DNA from: Phytophthora quininea
Lineage: Eukaryota > Oomycota > Peronosporomycetes > Peronosporales > Peronosporaceae
DNA length: 64,000 nt
Assembly (NCBI GenBank): GCA_011947345.1
Contig: JAAVTG010000672.1
Location: 558,001-622,000, forward strand
Direction of reading: 5' to 3'
A program made the translations under genes and the position numbers. Of this stretch, positions 1 to 12,125 are shown piece after piece. Below the pieces are notes generated by a model. It had not been told where the DNA came from, did no database searches, and saw only the letters and a program-made list of their open reading frames with translations. Numbering within the stretch: position 1 is the first letter of the stretch; every line of letters begins with the position of its first letter.

Positions 1-2
1 AG

Positions 3-1277
3 ATGCACCGCATCGCAGCGCAAAACAAGAAAGCCATGGCGATGTCCCACCCAGACCAGTACATGACGGAGATCGAGATGGCCAATTGGAGTTTAGATGA
101 GATTGAAATGCACATTCGCGACAAGATCCAGCAAGCCACATCGCGCAGCTCGGATACGTTTCGCCAAGCGTACAAAATATTTAAAAGCTAGTCACGTGAC
201 GATCGACGAGTTCCGCGAGCGGCTGCTAGCTCTGGGTTTCCGCTTGACACCTGCGCAGTGTCAGGGGCTTTTCAAGCGATACGATACAGACAACAGCAAC
301 GATCTTGACTTGCAGGAGTTCTGTCTCAAGATCCTGCCACCAGACTATACGCATGATGGAGACCATTGGGCACATTCAGAGAAGTACAAGAAGGAACGCC
401 GACGCCAGAAGCTCGAGTACGTGAAGCGCTCCAAGAACGGGTTAATTATGCTTCCCAAGTTTGTCGAGTCGCACCGATTTACGCGGGGGCATTACAATAC
501 TTGTACATTCGAACAACTACAGGGAAAGTCAACACCAGCATATAGCGGGGCGACTTCTGACAGTCGGCCTACAACATCGTCGTCGAAAGAAGAGGAGCTT
601 CGATCCCCAACGCCGCGGCCGCCAGCTTCTCGTCCCCCAGCACTTAACACCTTACAACACGTGCCGAGTCCGCCCAACAACAACGATAGAAGCAATCCAT
701 CCACTCCAGTGACGAGTCCGCGTATGCCGTGTAGTCCTCGGCAACTTCGGGCCGCAGTAAACAATCTGTCGAGTGGTGGACAGCAGCCAACCCCACCGAC
801 ATCCCCACGCATGTTATCTCCTGCGCGGCCACTATCTCCACGAGAGGTTACCTTTTCGCCAACCTCACCTGACCAGAAGAACCAAGTATCATCACCTAGA
901 AATCGTCCGACTAAGACTTATGAAGTCGCTGAGATTGAATACGAAGACGAAGAATATATCGACGACGACGACACTGCTCCGACGTCGTTTGACGTATCGC
1001 GAGCGAAGCGTCATCGACACAAGCTGTGCAAACCTGACCACCACAGCTCTCGTAGTAGCCACCGAAGTAGCACTACTATGAGTCAAGTGTCGCTACGGGG
1101 TCCTGAAAGTGTAATAGGAAGCGCAACGAGTGCTGCGAGTGGGGAGTTGGGACAGCAAAGCACATGCCGCAGAGAAACCACATCTTGCTGATCAAGCGCT
1201 ACATGCAGGCTGCTGGGAAGGGAGCGGAGCTGAGCTCATCCAAAAGCTCCAAGCATCTCCGCACCTCACGTCGGTGA
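3..1277 (+). CDS. EF-hand protein with long disordered Ser/Pro-rich tail (5' partial, frameshifted)
   Basis: The reading frame opens at the window edge, so the true start is probably upstream. The N-terminal part (3-187) contains the helix FRQAYKIFK. After a frame change near 187 it continues with VTIDEFRERL and a canonical EF-hand loop, DTDNSNDLDLQE, near nt 283-318, so at least one Ca2+-binding hand is present and a preceding hand looks degenerate. From about nt 530 the protein is low-complexity, rich in Ser, Pro and Thr, with an acidic patch (EDEEYIDDDD) near 945-975. The open frame stops at 1191, but a neighbouring frame with good codon use (MPQRNHILLIKRYMQ, from 1164) runs to a stop at 1275-1277, suggesting a second single-base frame change near 1165. 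A Ca2+-responsive adaptor role is inference. Confidence 0.6.
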
Positions 1278-1578
1278 TCGACGCAGTTTATTTTACCGCG
1301 CAAGGCAGCAACACTTCTCCTGCCGTCCAAACTCAGATGACAAGAATGCCTTGCGATATGATCAACCAGAAAGAATACTGCATACTTTGTGGCATCACAT
1401 TGATGCATTACGCTCAAGAAACAGAAAATAAGAAGTTCTAACAAAGACGAAGAAGATCTTGGCTGGAAATGAAGCGTAAGTACCCGTAGGGTTGGAATTT
1501 TGATTCACTCGAGACGTGTTGCAGATCCACTATACCAAACAGAACGCTTGTTTCCGCATCTTTTTGCACGGTGGGAGC
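1278..1578. other. Intergenic, no gene seen
   Basis: Between the EF-hand gene and the 3' end of F1. No convincing coding frame, repeat or RNA gene was recognised. Confidence 0.5.
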
Positions 1579-2899
1579 TCACCGCTCAAGAGCTTTCATC
1601 CACTTCCCTGCAGTCTTGGATCGCTTGTCTCGGAGAGACTCCTTCTTGATCAACTTGATGCAGCTGACCACTTTCTCTAGACACTCACGCACTACAGGGT
1701 CCGCTCGCGGATTCCAATCCTTTGCTTGGTATGCCATCACCTCGTTAGCCACCTTCATCACCTTGTCCAGCTGGTCCACCGAAAAATTCCATCTTGCCAT
1801 TGCGTCAAATCTTTTGGTGCGACGTAAGTCTTTCTTTCATTTCCTTCGATCGCGCACCCATCGAGCCCGCGTTTTTGGGGCTTGGCGGCTTAACCTCCTT
1901 TTTCGTTGCGGGCATAACGTCCCCGATCGTCATCGAGATGCTTTCCAACTGCGCGCGGCCACTAACAGAAACATTCACACATGTTAACTACCTAGCTAAG
2001 TACTAAAAAAGTAGATAATGAAGAAAACTACTTACCGATAGTACGCTGAGCGCAAAATGTCGTTCTTGGAGCACGCCCTGGTCAGCGCACTGGTGAGCTT
2101 TTTCACTTCCTGCGCATGTGTCTCCGTCATCTTGAGCTTCCCGAAAATCGCAATAGTGGCTTCCAGTGCGCGAGCCGCCACCTCAGCGGCAGGTTTGATA
2201 GTTTGGGAAGGGCTCCATCGAGATTGACGCTCGATGAGCCGTTGCAGACAGAGCACTGCATCTGTCCACAACGTCTTAGTTTCTTTCATGATGTGTTTTT
2301 CTCCACACCCACCGACTTCATCAAGTCGAAGCATTCGTGAGCCAATTTGAGCTCGGAGTTGGTGCTATCCTCTTTCTTCTTTTCCTTCTTTTCAGACTTT
2401 TTCGTTTCTTCTTCCGATTCTTCACTACTGGAGTCCTCACTCTCAGTCTCCACTTTTCTCCTTTTCTTCTGCTTTCCGTTTTGTGTTTGATGATTATTCT
2501 CGCCATTCTGCGTCCGCGTCAATTCCACTTCAGCATTTGCTTGCTGAAATGAATAAATGTAAGAATAAATAGAAATTCAAAATGTAACCCTATATAAACA
2601 CTTACCAAGTCGATCCCGGTGGCCATTTTGCGGACTCCTTGCTCCAGCTCCTGGTGTAACTCCACCACAACCTCCATCGTCTCCAGCAGACTATCGCTGC
2701 GACCTGTGGGCGGCGCATTCTGTTCCAGCTGCTTGACGGCGTCTCGGATCTCCTCCAACTTGTCGTACGCGGCTGTAATCTGCTGTAAGGACTGTTGCAG
2801 CTGCGAGATCTCGTGGTGCAGCACTTCATTGCAGCTGCGATGCAGCTCGGACGGTGCCACGTGCCCCAGGATGCGCTTGTACAGCGCCTCCAGGTCCAT
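1579..2899 (-). pseudogene. Family member F1 (module A, NLS/acidic linker, helical module, module D), frame break
   Basis: The ATG at 2899 opens module A (LYKRIL, KLEEIRDAVKQL, 98 codons) up to a GTAAGT donor after 2606. Exon 2 starts at 2543 and encodes a Lys/Arg patch (KKRRKVE) followed by Ser/Glu-rich sequence. The frame then steps between about 2330 and 2290 into the helical segment that ends with ACSKND before a GTAAGT donor after 2036. The last exon, ending at 1579, is module D (DWNPRADPVV, AGKWMKAL). The frame step is at the same homologous place as in F2, so a very short intron cannot be excluded. The family is not one I recognise. The NLS-like patch suggests a nuclear protein (inference). 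Confidence 0.6.
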
Positions 2900-2950
2900 C
2901 GATGTGCAAGGTTACACTGAAATGGGTGGATAACCGAATGGGTAACCATG
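2900..2950 (-). promoter_or_regulatory. F1 upstream region with GGTTAC motifs
   Basis: Within 50 bp of the F1 start codon there is GGTTAC at 2910-2915, a GATAACC at 2929-2935 and GTAACC at 2942-2947. The same hexamer recurs immediately upstream of F2, F4/F5, F6 and F9/F10, suggesting a shared core promoter element. Function is inferred only from recurrence. Confidence 0.35.
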
Positions 2951-3014
2951 TTGTACTGAAATAAGATTCGAATACATAACAATAATGCTTCTACTGGTGT
3001 AGTCATCGTAAAAC

Positions 3015-4865
3015 TTAGAGTTTATGTGTCTCCGGAAGCTGCGAGTTCCACTTATTCACAGTCTTTGAGCGACTATTGCGCGCCTCCTGTGGGTGGAGAA
3101 GTATTGTGCAGCGTCTAAACAATCCCACGCAATCTTGAACATCCGGGTCAGCAAGTTGATTCCAGTCTGTTCCTTGATATGACCAGACATGGCCAAAGTC
3201 CCCGGTCGCTTTGTCGAATTTGGTGACTGGTATCCTCGTGCCCGCATCCAGCCAACGTTCTAGCTTCAATAGCACCAATGAGAGCCTCTGCTGCATCCGT
3301 TTAGTCGTAGCACTCAAAACTGGCCCTTGCTCGTCAATCAGTTTCAGAATTTCCCTCGCTTGTCTGCCAACAGAACGTCAGCAACGAAAAGCAATCTACC
3401 ACTGCTGTAAAAAATAAGGTCTGCTAACCAACGATCTCACCTTTCATATTCGACCCGCTTTCCTGGCTCCTTAAGTACGGTGCAGTACTTGTTAAGGCTC
3501 TGCATAAAGGTTTGATACTCCTTGCGCATCTGTCCGTCGAGTGGGAGTTCATAAATCCAGAACTTCACTCGCTCAATTAACCTTGCCACTTCTTCTTGAA
3601 GCTCGCCGGAAGTGTCGCTTGCCATTATTGACTGCATCACACAAAGTGCTTCTCGGATACGTTGAAGTCTTTGATGTGGTTCCAGCTGAGGGATGTGACA
3701 AACCAACGTCTGATAGACCTCTAATTGCAATCCTGAAAGTACAGTGGATTGTTTCGTCTCGGGAATGGAGTTCACAATAGCTGTGGCGACTTTTACCAGT
3801 TTTCCTTGGGGCCTACTCACACACCGCAAGTTTAGTCCGAACCAAAAGGGAGTATTGGCTGTGTGTACATGCATGAAAATACTTACAAGAAGAACTGCTC
3901 GTTGAGCGTTTTGTTTTTGGAGCACGCTTCGGTGGTTGCTGCCACGAGAGACATGATCTCCAAGCCAACTTCAGCTGTCCAATCTAAGTGCTCGAATACT
4001 TGGGCAATAGCCATTAGTGTGTCTCCAATTAACTTGACCGCCGATGTATCGGCGGCGGAATCACTCCATCCAGACGCACGTTTGACGAGATATTTGACTT
4101 CGTGTAAAGCTCTTGACCACTTTGCCTTCATCGTGGGTGGATAGATTTTTTATGTTTCGTGTTCACACCCGATACCACTTGATGACACCACAGAACAATC
4201 TCCTCGGGGCTTTTGTTCTCGCAGTTCTCGAGCTGTAGCAGATTATTCGCTTCAGGTTGCACCATCGTTTTGATCTGTTCTTGATCTGATTCACCACTGC
4301 TGCTCGACGATGATGAATTACTCGATGAAGAGTCTTCGTCGTCACTTCCATCCGTCTCTGTTTCTTCTCCAGAAGAAGAGGCTGCACTCGACGACGAACT
4401 AGTTTCTGTGGACTTCTCTTTTGTCGTTTAGTATCGTGCACCACCACCTCCTCTCGCTTTCTCTTCAAGCTTTTTTATTATTGGAGTCTTTTGGTCTTTC
4501 TGGGCATCCGTCTAAGAAAAAAGAAGTCATTATTCTCAATGGACTAGTTCAATCTTCTAACTTACCACAGCTAACCACAGCTTCTCTATCTCTCGACCCA
4601 ACTCCTGTTGTAATTCCATCGTAACCTCCGCCGTCTGCATCACACTCCCAGTGCATCCACTCAGTGGTTTCTCCCGTCCCAACTGCTTCACGGCGTCCCG
4701 GATTTCCTCCACTTTAGCGAATGCAGTGGCGAGCTCGTCCAGCGACTGCTGTAACCCAACGAGTTCCTGTTGCAAGACACCAGCACAGCTCACTTGCAGT
4801 CCGTTTCCAGGGACGTTGGCCAGGAACCGCGCGTAGAGCGCCTCCAAGCTGGATGGAGCCGCCAT
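3015..4865 (-). pseudogene. Family member F2, four exons, one in-frame stop and one frame step
   Basis: Exon 1 (4865-4566) is module A (LEALYARFL, KVEEIRDAVKQL) and ends at a GTAAGT donor. Exon 2 starts at 4511 after CTTAG and encodes the long Ser/Asp/Glu linker. An in-frame TAA near 4436 interrupts it, while a neighbouring frame at the same place has the NLS-like KRKREE and KRQKR. The frame steps once more before KAKWSRALHEVKYL (4131) and runs to a donor after 3887. Exon 3 (3812-3441) is a helical module with EYQTFMQSL, and exon 4 (3363-3015) is module D (GTDWNQLADP, VNKWNSQLP). It is F1's closest relative but retains an exon F1 lacks. Probably a pseudogene unless the breaks are sequence errors. 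Confidence 0.6.
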
Positions 4866-4920
4866 TACGATGACTCGTTCTTGACAGGTTATGAAGTGTA
4901 ACCTCAACAAATGGCTACAT
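4866..4920 (-). promoter_or_regulatory. F2 upstream region: GTAACC plus ATGGCTACA motif
   Basis: On the plus strand, GGTTAT lies at 4887, GTAACC at 4898-4903 and ATGGCTACA at 4911-4919, all within 55 bp of the F2 ATG. The ATGGCTACA block is also found upstream of F6 (13671) and F7 (15164), and in reverse orientation upstream of F3 (8354). Confidence 0.4.
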
Positions 4921-5176
4921 TTATCGCCTGTGTTTCTCTGTTTGTGCATTACTACAGTACTATATAAAATTGATTGTGGTGGCATTTTGTTGACGAGCAC
5001 GTGATTGTGGAGGCAATACGTTGACGCTGTTGATGCTTACCCTGCAATTTGATCACGGGCACCAAGGGTGCAGATATTACAGCTCGCCGTGAAACCGGAC
5101 GTATTCATACCTTCGTGTCTTGAGAGCTCATTCTCCAATCCACAAGCTTTCGATCAAGCCCATCCAAGCCACCAAG

Positions 5177-6219
5177 ATGAACCTCCGCTCGATTTTACTG
5201 TCCCTCGTAGCGTATGGAACACCGATCCAGACCGTCGTTTCGACCGACGTGTCCACTTTGCCGGTCATCTACTTCCACGGATACTCCGACAACGCCGCTG
5301 GTGGCCACAACATTGTCGCCAACCTGACAGCCGAGGGCGTACGGTTGTGGCACTTTCATTCTGCCAGTCCGCTTGTTCATACCAATCTCTGGCCACGCAG
5401 GTGCCGCTTGCGGTCAAGGCTGTGCGCGAAGTTGTGGCCAACAACTCAGCATTCAATGATGGCTACATATTCATCGGCCACTCGCAAGGTGGAGCCATCT
5501 CTCGCGCTGTCATCGAAGAAATGGACGACCACCAGGTCAAACGCTACATCAGTCTCGCTGGCGTACAGAATGGGATCTTTCCTGGACCCGAAGACGCTGA
5601 CGCAGTGGTTGCTGGTGGGACTGGTTACCTTCAGTTTTTCATGCCACGGGAAGACATCTTCAACTTCAGCATATACTCACCCGAGGATACGTACGGCCAA
5701 CTGCAGCGCGACATTGTGCAATTCACGCTCGAGCACCCCGGTGTGCAATACGAGTACTCGTACTTCAATCTCCAGCGTTCACCGCAATTCGGGAGTTGGG
5801 CTTCCTCCAACATCTTCTTCCCCGTGGTCAACAATGTGAACCCGTGCCTCCCAGGGAACGATCAGTGCATCTTCGACCAGCACCGTCGGAAAGCAAATTT
5901 CTTGAAGCTTGAATCCGCATACTTTTTCGCATCGCCCCAGGATGGAGCCGTTACGCCGTGGCAGTCCTCACACTTCGGCCGCTACTCCGAAGTGGAGTCG
6001 ATTGACGACATCAAAACCAACTTCAGCAGCCTTTCAATTGTGGACATCAAGAGCACGCTCGAGTACACATCGGACACGTTTGGTCTGCGTACCTTGGACG
6101 AACGCGGTGGTCTCTTGTTGCCGACTGTGGGCAACATCACGCATGTGTGCTGGCTTCGTGACACTGACGAATGTCGCTTTGAGACCGCGTGGGAGCACAC
6201 GTACGCTGCGCTACAGTGA
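5177..6219 (+). CDS. Palmitoyl-protein thioesterase-like secreted hydrolase (one frameshift)
   Basis: The start MNLRSILLSLVAYG gives a signal peptide, followed by the alpha/beta-hydrolase strand VIYFHGYSD. Near nt 5335 the frame slips by one base at a GGG run (AEG to RTVVALSF) and then runs uninterrupted to 6219. The nucleophile elbow GHSQGG is at about 5476-5493, DGAVTPWQSSHFGRY near 5941 supplies the likely acid residue, and the C-terminal AWEHTY the likely His. About 347 aa, normal for the PPT family, which removes S-acyl groups from cysteines in lysosomal or secreted settings. The single homopolymer-associated base loss may be a sequencing error, so the gene may be intact. Flanked by F2 and the F3 pseudogene, with which it shares no evident function. 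Confidence 0.8.
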
Positions 6220-6316
6220 TCAAAGGTGCTATTCCTTCACGAATCAGAGCCGCAGGATTTAGGAGGAATATACAAAATGCGGGAAACAAACCCACCAGAG
6301 CTTCTGTGTCGCTAGT

Positions 6317-8320
6317 TCATAGCGACAACCACACCAAATTGAGTCTCACAGCACACAACCAAAGCTCGATACTTCCAGCACGAACTGCTTCAAGATCTCC
6401 GCGTAGTCGGCTCGAATATACATCAACTGCCTCACCACTATTTGAGAGTGCTGTTAACGTAATTTGACATTGATTTAGTCTCTTGAGCCGCCTCATAGGC
6501 AAGAGCTTATGACGTCTTGTCAGCACAACTGCGTTGAAAAACCATCGCAAACGATCAATAGGTTCTTCAAGACCGAAAGCTTTCCATTCGGGGTCGTCGC
6601 TTAAGCCCCGCGACTTCGTAACCATGAGCAGCACGTTGAGGTTACGCTCGCGAAACCAAAACAACGCTCAACGCTATTAATCTTGTTTAACGGCTTTCGG
6701 CTTTTATTCGAACCTCCATCACTTCCTGGGTATGCATTACTAGCGAGCGTCCTCAAGCTATTACCTATTCGTGCACGGTTGGATCTTGACGCGGATTCCT
6801 TCCGGTAGTCACATGATCGAGTAATCCCCGCCTTTTCAACCAAACGTTTCGAGATGATAAGCCGATTGACCACCACGCTGGGTTTGCGCAGAGTTGCCGC
6901 AACTTGACAAAAAATTGGGAAAGAAAAAAACTTGATTCATCACTGAAATCCCCACGAATGAATTCTGGCGAAAACGGAATCTCGTCGAACCAGGCCGATT
7001 TTATGAACTTTCCCTCGAAACCGGCGGATCTGTTCGAGTACTTCCACTGCTTCGCGTTGAGTTTGTGCAAGGCGCATCTGGGCTCTGGGGCTTGATGTTT
7101 TTCCATCATCTCGGGTTAGCCTAGAGTAAGCACAACTGTATAGCCATACAGCTTTTGCGGCTACGTTTTGCACACGGTTGGCAATTCCTTCGTTTATCCA
7201 TCAAGCAACCTTCTTCACAAGCTTCAGAAGACCAACCACTCGTGGCTTTTGCTCGTCACCGAGCAGATAAAACCACTTGCGAAAGCAGCAACAATCCTGA
7301 TGATTTTGCCCCTCCGCTTTTCGAAAGATTTGTGGTTTACATGCCCCACCAGGCCATGAACTAAATCATTGTCTAGACATGGTGACGTGATATCAACAAC
7401 CGACCACCTGGACAACGCAGCGCGTAGATTATCATTGGATCTGATAAAAAAGAGTTATTTATGAAAGGCGGAATTGCTACCGATTAGCTCCTGCTTGATT
7501 CTTGCTTCTGCCTCAAATACCGTATTCGCGAGATGTAACCTTCGTATTCTGAAAACGCATAATGCAAATTCCCACCTTGTCAAGCAGCTTTTTCGGCCCA
7601 CCCCACTATAGTATTCAATGCAGTACTGATAGAGGTTTGATGTCGACAATCAAGGTCTGCATTTGCGGACGCCTTTAGCCCCCAAAGAATACCCGGAATA
7701 AACGCGCATCGTTCTTGTAACGGTAGCAAACTTGATTCTGCAACAATCTTTTCCATGTGTGGTGCTGAGTTTGCCCACCATCGCTGCTCGTCATTCCTAA
7801 CTCCTTGAACAACAGAACCTAGTCTTTCTGGGCTTGAACTTTAGGTACATGTTCTTCTTCGGCCGTCATCGAAGACACGACTGATTCTGCCTCGGACCCC
7901 GACTCCGAAGCCGATGGTGATACTGTCTTGCAATCGGGCTCGGATGATACTGGCGATTCCTGATCTGCTACACAAAATGTGCTGGGTGTAACATTGCTGC
8001 CGCTGCATTTCAAACTTGCTCATTTCCATCGCTGGCATCATCTTCTCCAATTCTTCTCGCAAAATTTCTGTAACTGGAGAGTGTAGTTCATCACCTCGGC
8101 CAAACTGCCACTTTTCGTACCAATCGACGAAGCTCCTTGCCGCTGTTTGCTTATCGCCTCCTGAACCTTCTGCAGCTTCGCAAACCCAGCAATCATGTTA
8201 TCCACTGCTCCATTCACCACAGATATCTCATGTTGCAGAAACTCCATTGCAACCAACTTGTAACTTGTCCACAGGCACCAGCTTCAGAACTCGCTCATAA
8301 ATCGCACCGTCATCTAACAT
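6317..8320 (-). pseudogene. Family member F3, heavily decayed
   Basis: The ATG at 8320 starts module A (AIYERVLKLVP). A frame change near 8250 leads into FLQHEISVVN and KLQKVQEAISK. The acidic/Ser linker follows (SESGSEAESVVSS, stop at 7819). Module B is recognisable near 7760-7590 (LPLQERCAF, ALNTIVGWAEKAA, then a stop), module C near 7560-7240 (IRRLHLANTVFE, FEKRRGKIIRIV), module D near 7120-6950 (SSPRAQMRLAQTQ), and another C-like piece at 6664-6317 (LEEPIDRLRWFF). Order A-linker-B-C-D-C. Frameshifts and stops throughout show it is dead. Confidence 0.6.
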
Positions 8321-8377
8321 CGTCGGATAATCTATGACTGGCAGTAATGAAGGGTAGCCATTTAAAAGTATGTTTAT

Positions 8378-10356
8378 TCACTGTCGGCACCCGATCGCTT
8401 TCCAAGCTGCTTCAACCCCTCCGATATCATCGTCGTCTTCAGAATCCGATGATATCGATTCGGTATCTAATAAATTTGAGGATTTTATTGGGATATCACC
8501 AGAATCGATCTTTCCGTTGACATTTTCTTCACTGTTAGATGGCACAGCGTTCGTCGGTGGCTCGTTATAAACAACACAATAAAACTCTTCGGCGATTCTA
8601 ACATCAAAAGAACAGAATAAGAGCGTTAGTATGTGAGAGAACAGCATACTTCACGCAGCGACGACTTACGTGACTAATTGATCCGAGGTTGGGTGATCGT
8701 TAGCGTAAGAAGCCAAGGTATCCGCTAGATGGCAATACATGTCGGAATAGGTGCATATATCCATCCCGCTTTCGACCCATGCAATGATCTCGCGAGCTGC
8801 ATAAATCACCTTCCACTGGTATCGACCACTGTCATCGTCTTCAATCAACTCCTCGAGCGCTTGAATGATTTGGGGCATGCAAGTAGCATCGCTTTGCAGC
8901 GGTGCAACCTTCACACAATTCTTGCCGTCGCTGGTTAGCTCATTGCAAGTACGCGACATTGTCACCGTTTGATTTGCCTCTGCTTCATTTCTCAGCCGTT
9001 CTTGCTCCGCTCGCTGTCGGTTCATAGCCGATGTAGCTCTCACCTGTGGCGGGAGACAAGCTTTTGTGCTCACGCTTCTGGCATTCGCTCGCTGTTCCGT
9101 TCGCTTCTGATTGATACCACAAATTGCTGCTGACGGTAGCTGTGCAAAACTGTAGATATCTTCAGCAACTCCATTCTCGGCTAAGTCGGACAGTGGACTC
9201 GTGTTCCGTACGGATAGCAAGTTGAATAGCTTGGAATTTAGACTGAATACAGAGAGCACACAACAATTAGCCCACAACAGACGACAGCAATCAGACATTC
9301 AATAACGAACCTTTTCAATTGAATCTTGTCAAAACCGTGCGGGAGTTGTCTTATGAATGCAGTCATGGCTGACGAAAATTTATGAAACGCTCCCACGAGA
9401 TTTTTCGCTCCATTCCGTTGGGCTGCCCACTTCGCCACTAATTTCATTATCACCGTCGCGTGACTCTCCTGCAATTGAATGAATCCATATTGATCCAGCA
9501 GCTCCGTCAATGCTTCAAGCACCTCAGCAGCATGCTCATTCCTTTCCTGGACTGGCATGCCGTCCAATTGCTCCATCATCTGGGCATACGTCTTACTTAA
9601 CCGGAGGTTTCCTCTCGTATCAATCGTATTTCCATCCAAAGCAGCGGAATTTTTCTCTCGCACTTCAGGCGCTAACGGATTCAGCATCAGCGATCTTCCA
9701 GTGTCACCGCCACTTTCCTCCTCCGAGTCTGATTCAGAGCTTGAATCAGAACTCGACGACACAACATTGAGCACCGTCGCTTTAGTCGCAGATTTCGCAG
9801 TGATGTTTCTGTTGTCTTGATGCTTTTTGGCAGCACAGTTTCCACTTTTACACTCTTCTTCCGATTCCGAATCAGTCTCGGACTCCGAATCGAACTCTTC
9901 ATTGTTGGAAGTATTGCTCTCCGATTCTGTTTCGTCTTCTTGAACAACTCTGCTTGCGATTGTGTTTCCCTTGTCAGCACCTTGAGGTCGCCGTCTCTTT
10001 CTTCTTAAACTCTACCAAAACCGTAACCACTGTTAAACCTTCGTCTGCACTAGTATGCACAACCAACTTACTGGGAGCTGCGCAATTTTCAGTTGCATTT
10101 CTCGTTGCAGTAGCAGCGTACTGTCCATCACTTCTACGAGACTGGAGCTGTGTGCGGTTGGCTTCTTGGTCAATTTAGTCACCGCTCTACGAACTTCTTG
10201 GAGTCTCGACAAAGCCCACGTAACCTCGCTTACTACATGGTGTAACTCTGTCAGTTCACACTGCACCACACCACTGCAGCTCTCGCGTCGTTCAGCGGGC
10301 GGCATCAGCGACAAGATGCGCTCGTACTGCGCATCAACTTCCAGCGACATTGCCAT
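8378..10356 (-). CDS. Family member F4, intact four-exon gene (592 aa)
   Basis: Exons read from consensus splice sites: 10356-10072, 10011-9311, 9242-8670, 8597-8378. Their lengths sum to 1779 nt and the phases join without a stop. Residues 1-95 are module A (QYERILSLMPP, RLQEVRRAVTKL). Next come RRKRRR (NLS-like) and a long Ser/Asp/Glu linker, then module B (AQMMEQLDGMPVQER, LVAKWAAQR). A second basic/Gln-rich stretch is followed by another B-like unit (CMPQIIQALEEL, REIIAWVES), ending with an acidic tail (SDSEDDDDIGGVEAAWKA). The tail motif EAAWKA is shared with F10. F4 is divergently arranged with F5, with 69 bp between start codons. Function unknown; nuclear location is inferred from the basic patches. 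Confidence 0.7.
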
Positions 10357-10425
10357 CGCCGACGATTGGTGCGAAAGCTGTCAAAGGTTACTCTTTTAGC
10401 GTAACCCATTACATTTCGTTGGCTG
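10357..10425. promoter_or_regulatory. 69-bp bidirectional intergenic region between F4 and F5
   Basis: Only 69 bp separate the two start codons. The centre holds GGTTAC at 10386-10391 and its complement GTAACC at 10401-10406, an inverted pair with a 9-bp gap. The same hexamer precedes other family genes. Co-regulation of F4 and F5 from this element is inference. Confidence 0.5.
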
Positions 10426-12082
10426 ATGGAGACTGCGGCACTGTATGAGCGCATTCTAACGTTAATACCTGCGAACGAACTCCACACCAGCTGCACCGAC
10501 GAATTACGGGAGCGTTTATCGTCAATAAATCACGCGCTGGATGATGTGACAGCAGCGTTTACCAAGCTGCAAGAGATTCGGGACGCTGTAACCAAACTTG
10601 GACGGTCAACAGTCTCCACTGGTTCACAGTTGACGACAGAAATCGATGCCACCATGGAGTTAGATGTCGAACTTGGGATACAGTTGAGAACTGTGCTTTC
10701 CATAATGACAAAGGTACGGTAGAATCATAAGCTTGGGACCCCGAAAAATGCTCAGAATACTTACAACTATTTTGACAGAACGCCAACCAGCCGATGGAAA
10801 AACCTGTAACATTTGTCACCGCCGAGAAGACAATACAGCCCAGAAAGACCGCTCGGGGAGATGCAAATGTTGTGTGGCTAAAGTCGGATGCTTCTCGTGT
10901 TGATGGCACTCCCAATTTCTACCACAAGCTCGTCGCTACTGCAAATGGATTACCACTGACAGATCGAGTAACTTTAATGCCGGAGATTCTACTGGCATTA
11001 AGCGACCTCATGGACTACGACCAAACGGGTGAACAGCGTTATCAAGTGCGCGCAACGCTGCAGATGATTGCGAATTGGGTTCGCCTGGTCGGCCAGCACT
11101 TGAGCATTGTCGAGGACTATCCTGTTTACACAAACTATATGGATACTCTAGACGCCTACTTGAAGCGTATTCCTGGTCCAAGCCAAAAAGATCAGCTCTA
11201 CAGGTACCCATAATTCTCTACCACTAGCTAGCTTGCGTGGCTTGACTTTTTCTGTGTTGTTTGCTTTTATTTGTCGGCAGGCTGATGTACCAGCTCTCTC
11301 ATTCCATCATCGAAATCAAGTGCAGCCCAGAAATTGATACTACTAGTAGTATCACGCCTAGTGGGGTGCCTACTGCAGGACGAAGCAGCAGCTTTTCCCA
11401 TGGAAAATGTTTCATTAAGCTTGTTCCACAGCTAAATGAAATGGAATGCGCTGAAAGAAAGAAGCAGTTCCTTCGACTCCTCGTGGCATTCAAGAGAGAA
11501 ACAGCGTCGAGTATAAGCAACACTCACTCAAGAGAACTACGCGCAGAAATGGAGGTGGTAGCTGGGTGGATGAAAAACGATCGAGATGACCGGGACATTC
11601 GTCTATATCATCTCTTTGCTGACGGAATACGCAAAATCGCAGCCCAAATGCCGATCAGCAACGCTCAGCGAAGTATGGCCAGGTACGAACAAATTGCCTT
11701 GAATCTCCGTACTCACAAAGTTGACATGTTTTATCGTTGAGATCATCTTAGTCTGGCGGATCGGATGCATGAGATCCTGTTGGATGAACCAACGCCCAGA
11801 GCTCAACAGCAACTTGCAGATATTCAGGCTCGCGCAGCTTTCGTCCAGCTTCAAATTAGCCAGTGGCAAGTAGGCCACATGAAATCAGGAGATGCTTCGA
11901 AATGCATCAACTGGATGGAGGCGATTATCAACCACGCAGCGGTAGGATGGGAACCGCGTCAAAACCGCGAGTTGTACAAGTGTGCAATGACTTTGAAGAG
12001 CCACGTCGAGCAACTCCAAGTCAAGAAAAGGCCCAAATATCTGAGAAAAATCGCAAGCTGGAAATTGCAAGATCCATCGTAA
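10426..12082 (+). CDS. Family member F5, intact four-exon gene (481 aa)
   Basis: Exons 10426-10713, 10779-11203, 11281-11682 and 11752-12082, all with GTAC donors and CAG/TAG acceptors, total 1446 nt with consistent phases. Module A is ALYERILTLIP and KLQEIRDAVTKLG. The linker is short and basic without the acidic run of F4. Module B follows (ATANGLPLTDRVTLMPEIL, QMIANWVRLV), then module C (KKQFLRLLVAFKRET, MEVVAGWMKND), then module D (LADRMHEIL, GWEPRQNRELYKCAM, RKIASWKLQ). It is the cleanest example of the A-B-C-D order. Convergent with F6, whose stop lies 43 bp away. Function unknown. Confidence 0.7.
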
Positions 12083-12125
12083 TTGACCACATAACGTCCA
12101 GTACAGGGTTTGTTTAGCAATGATC

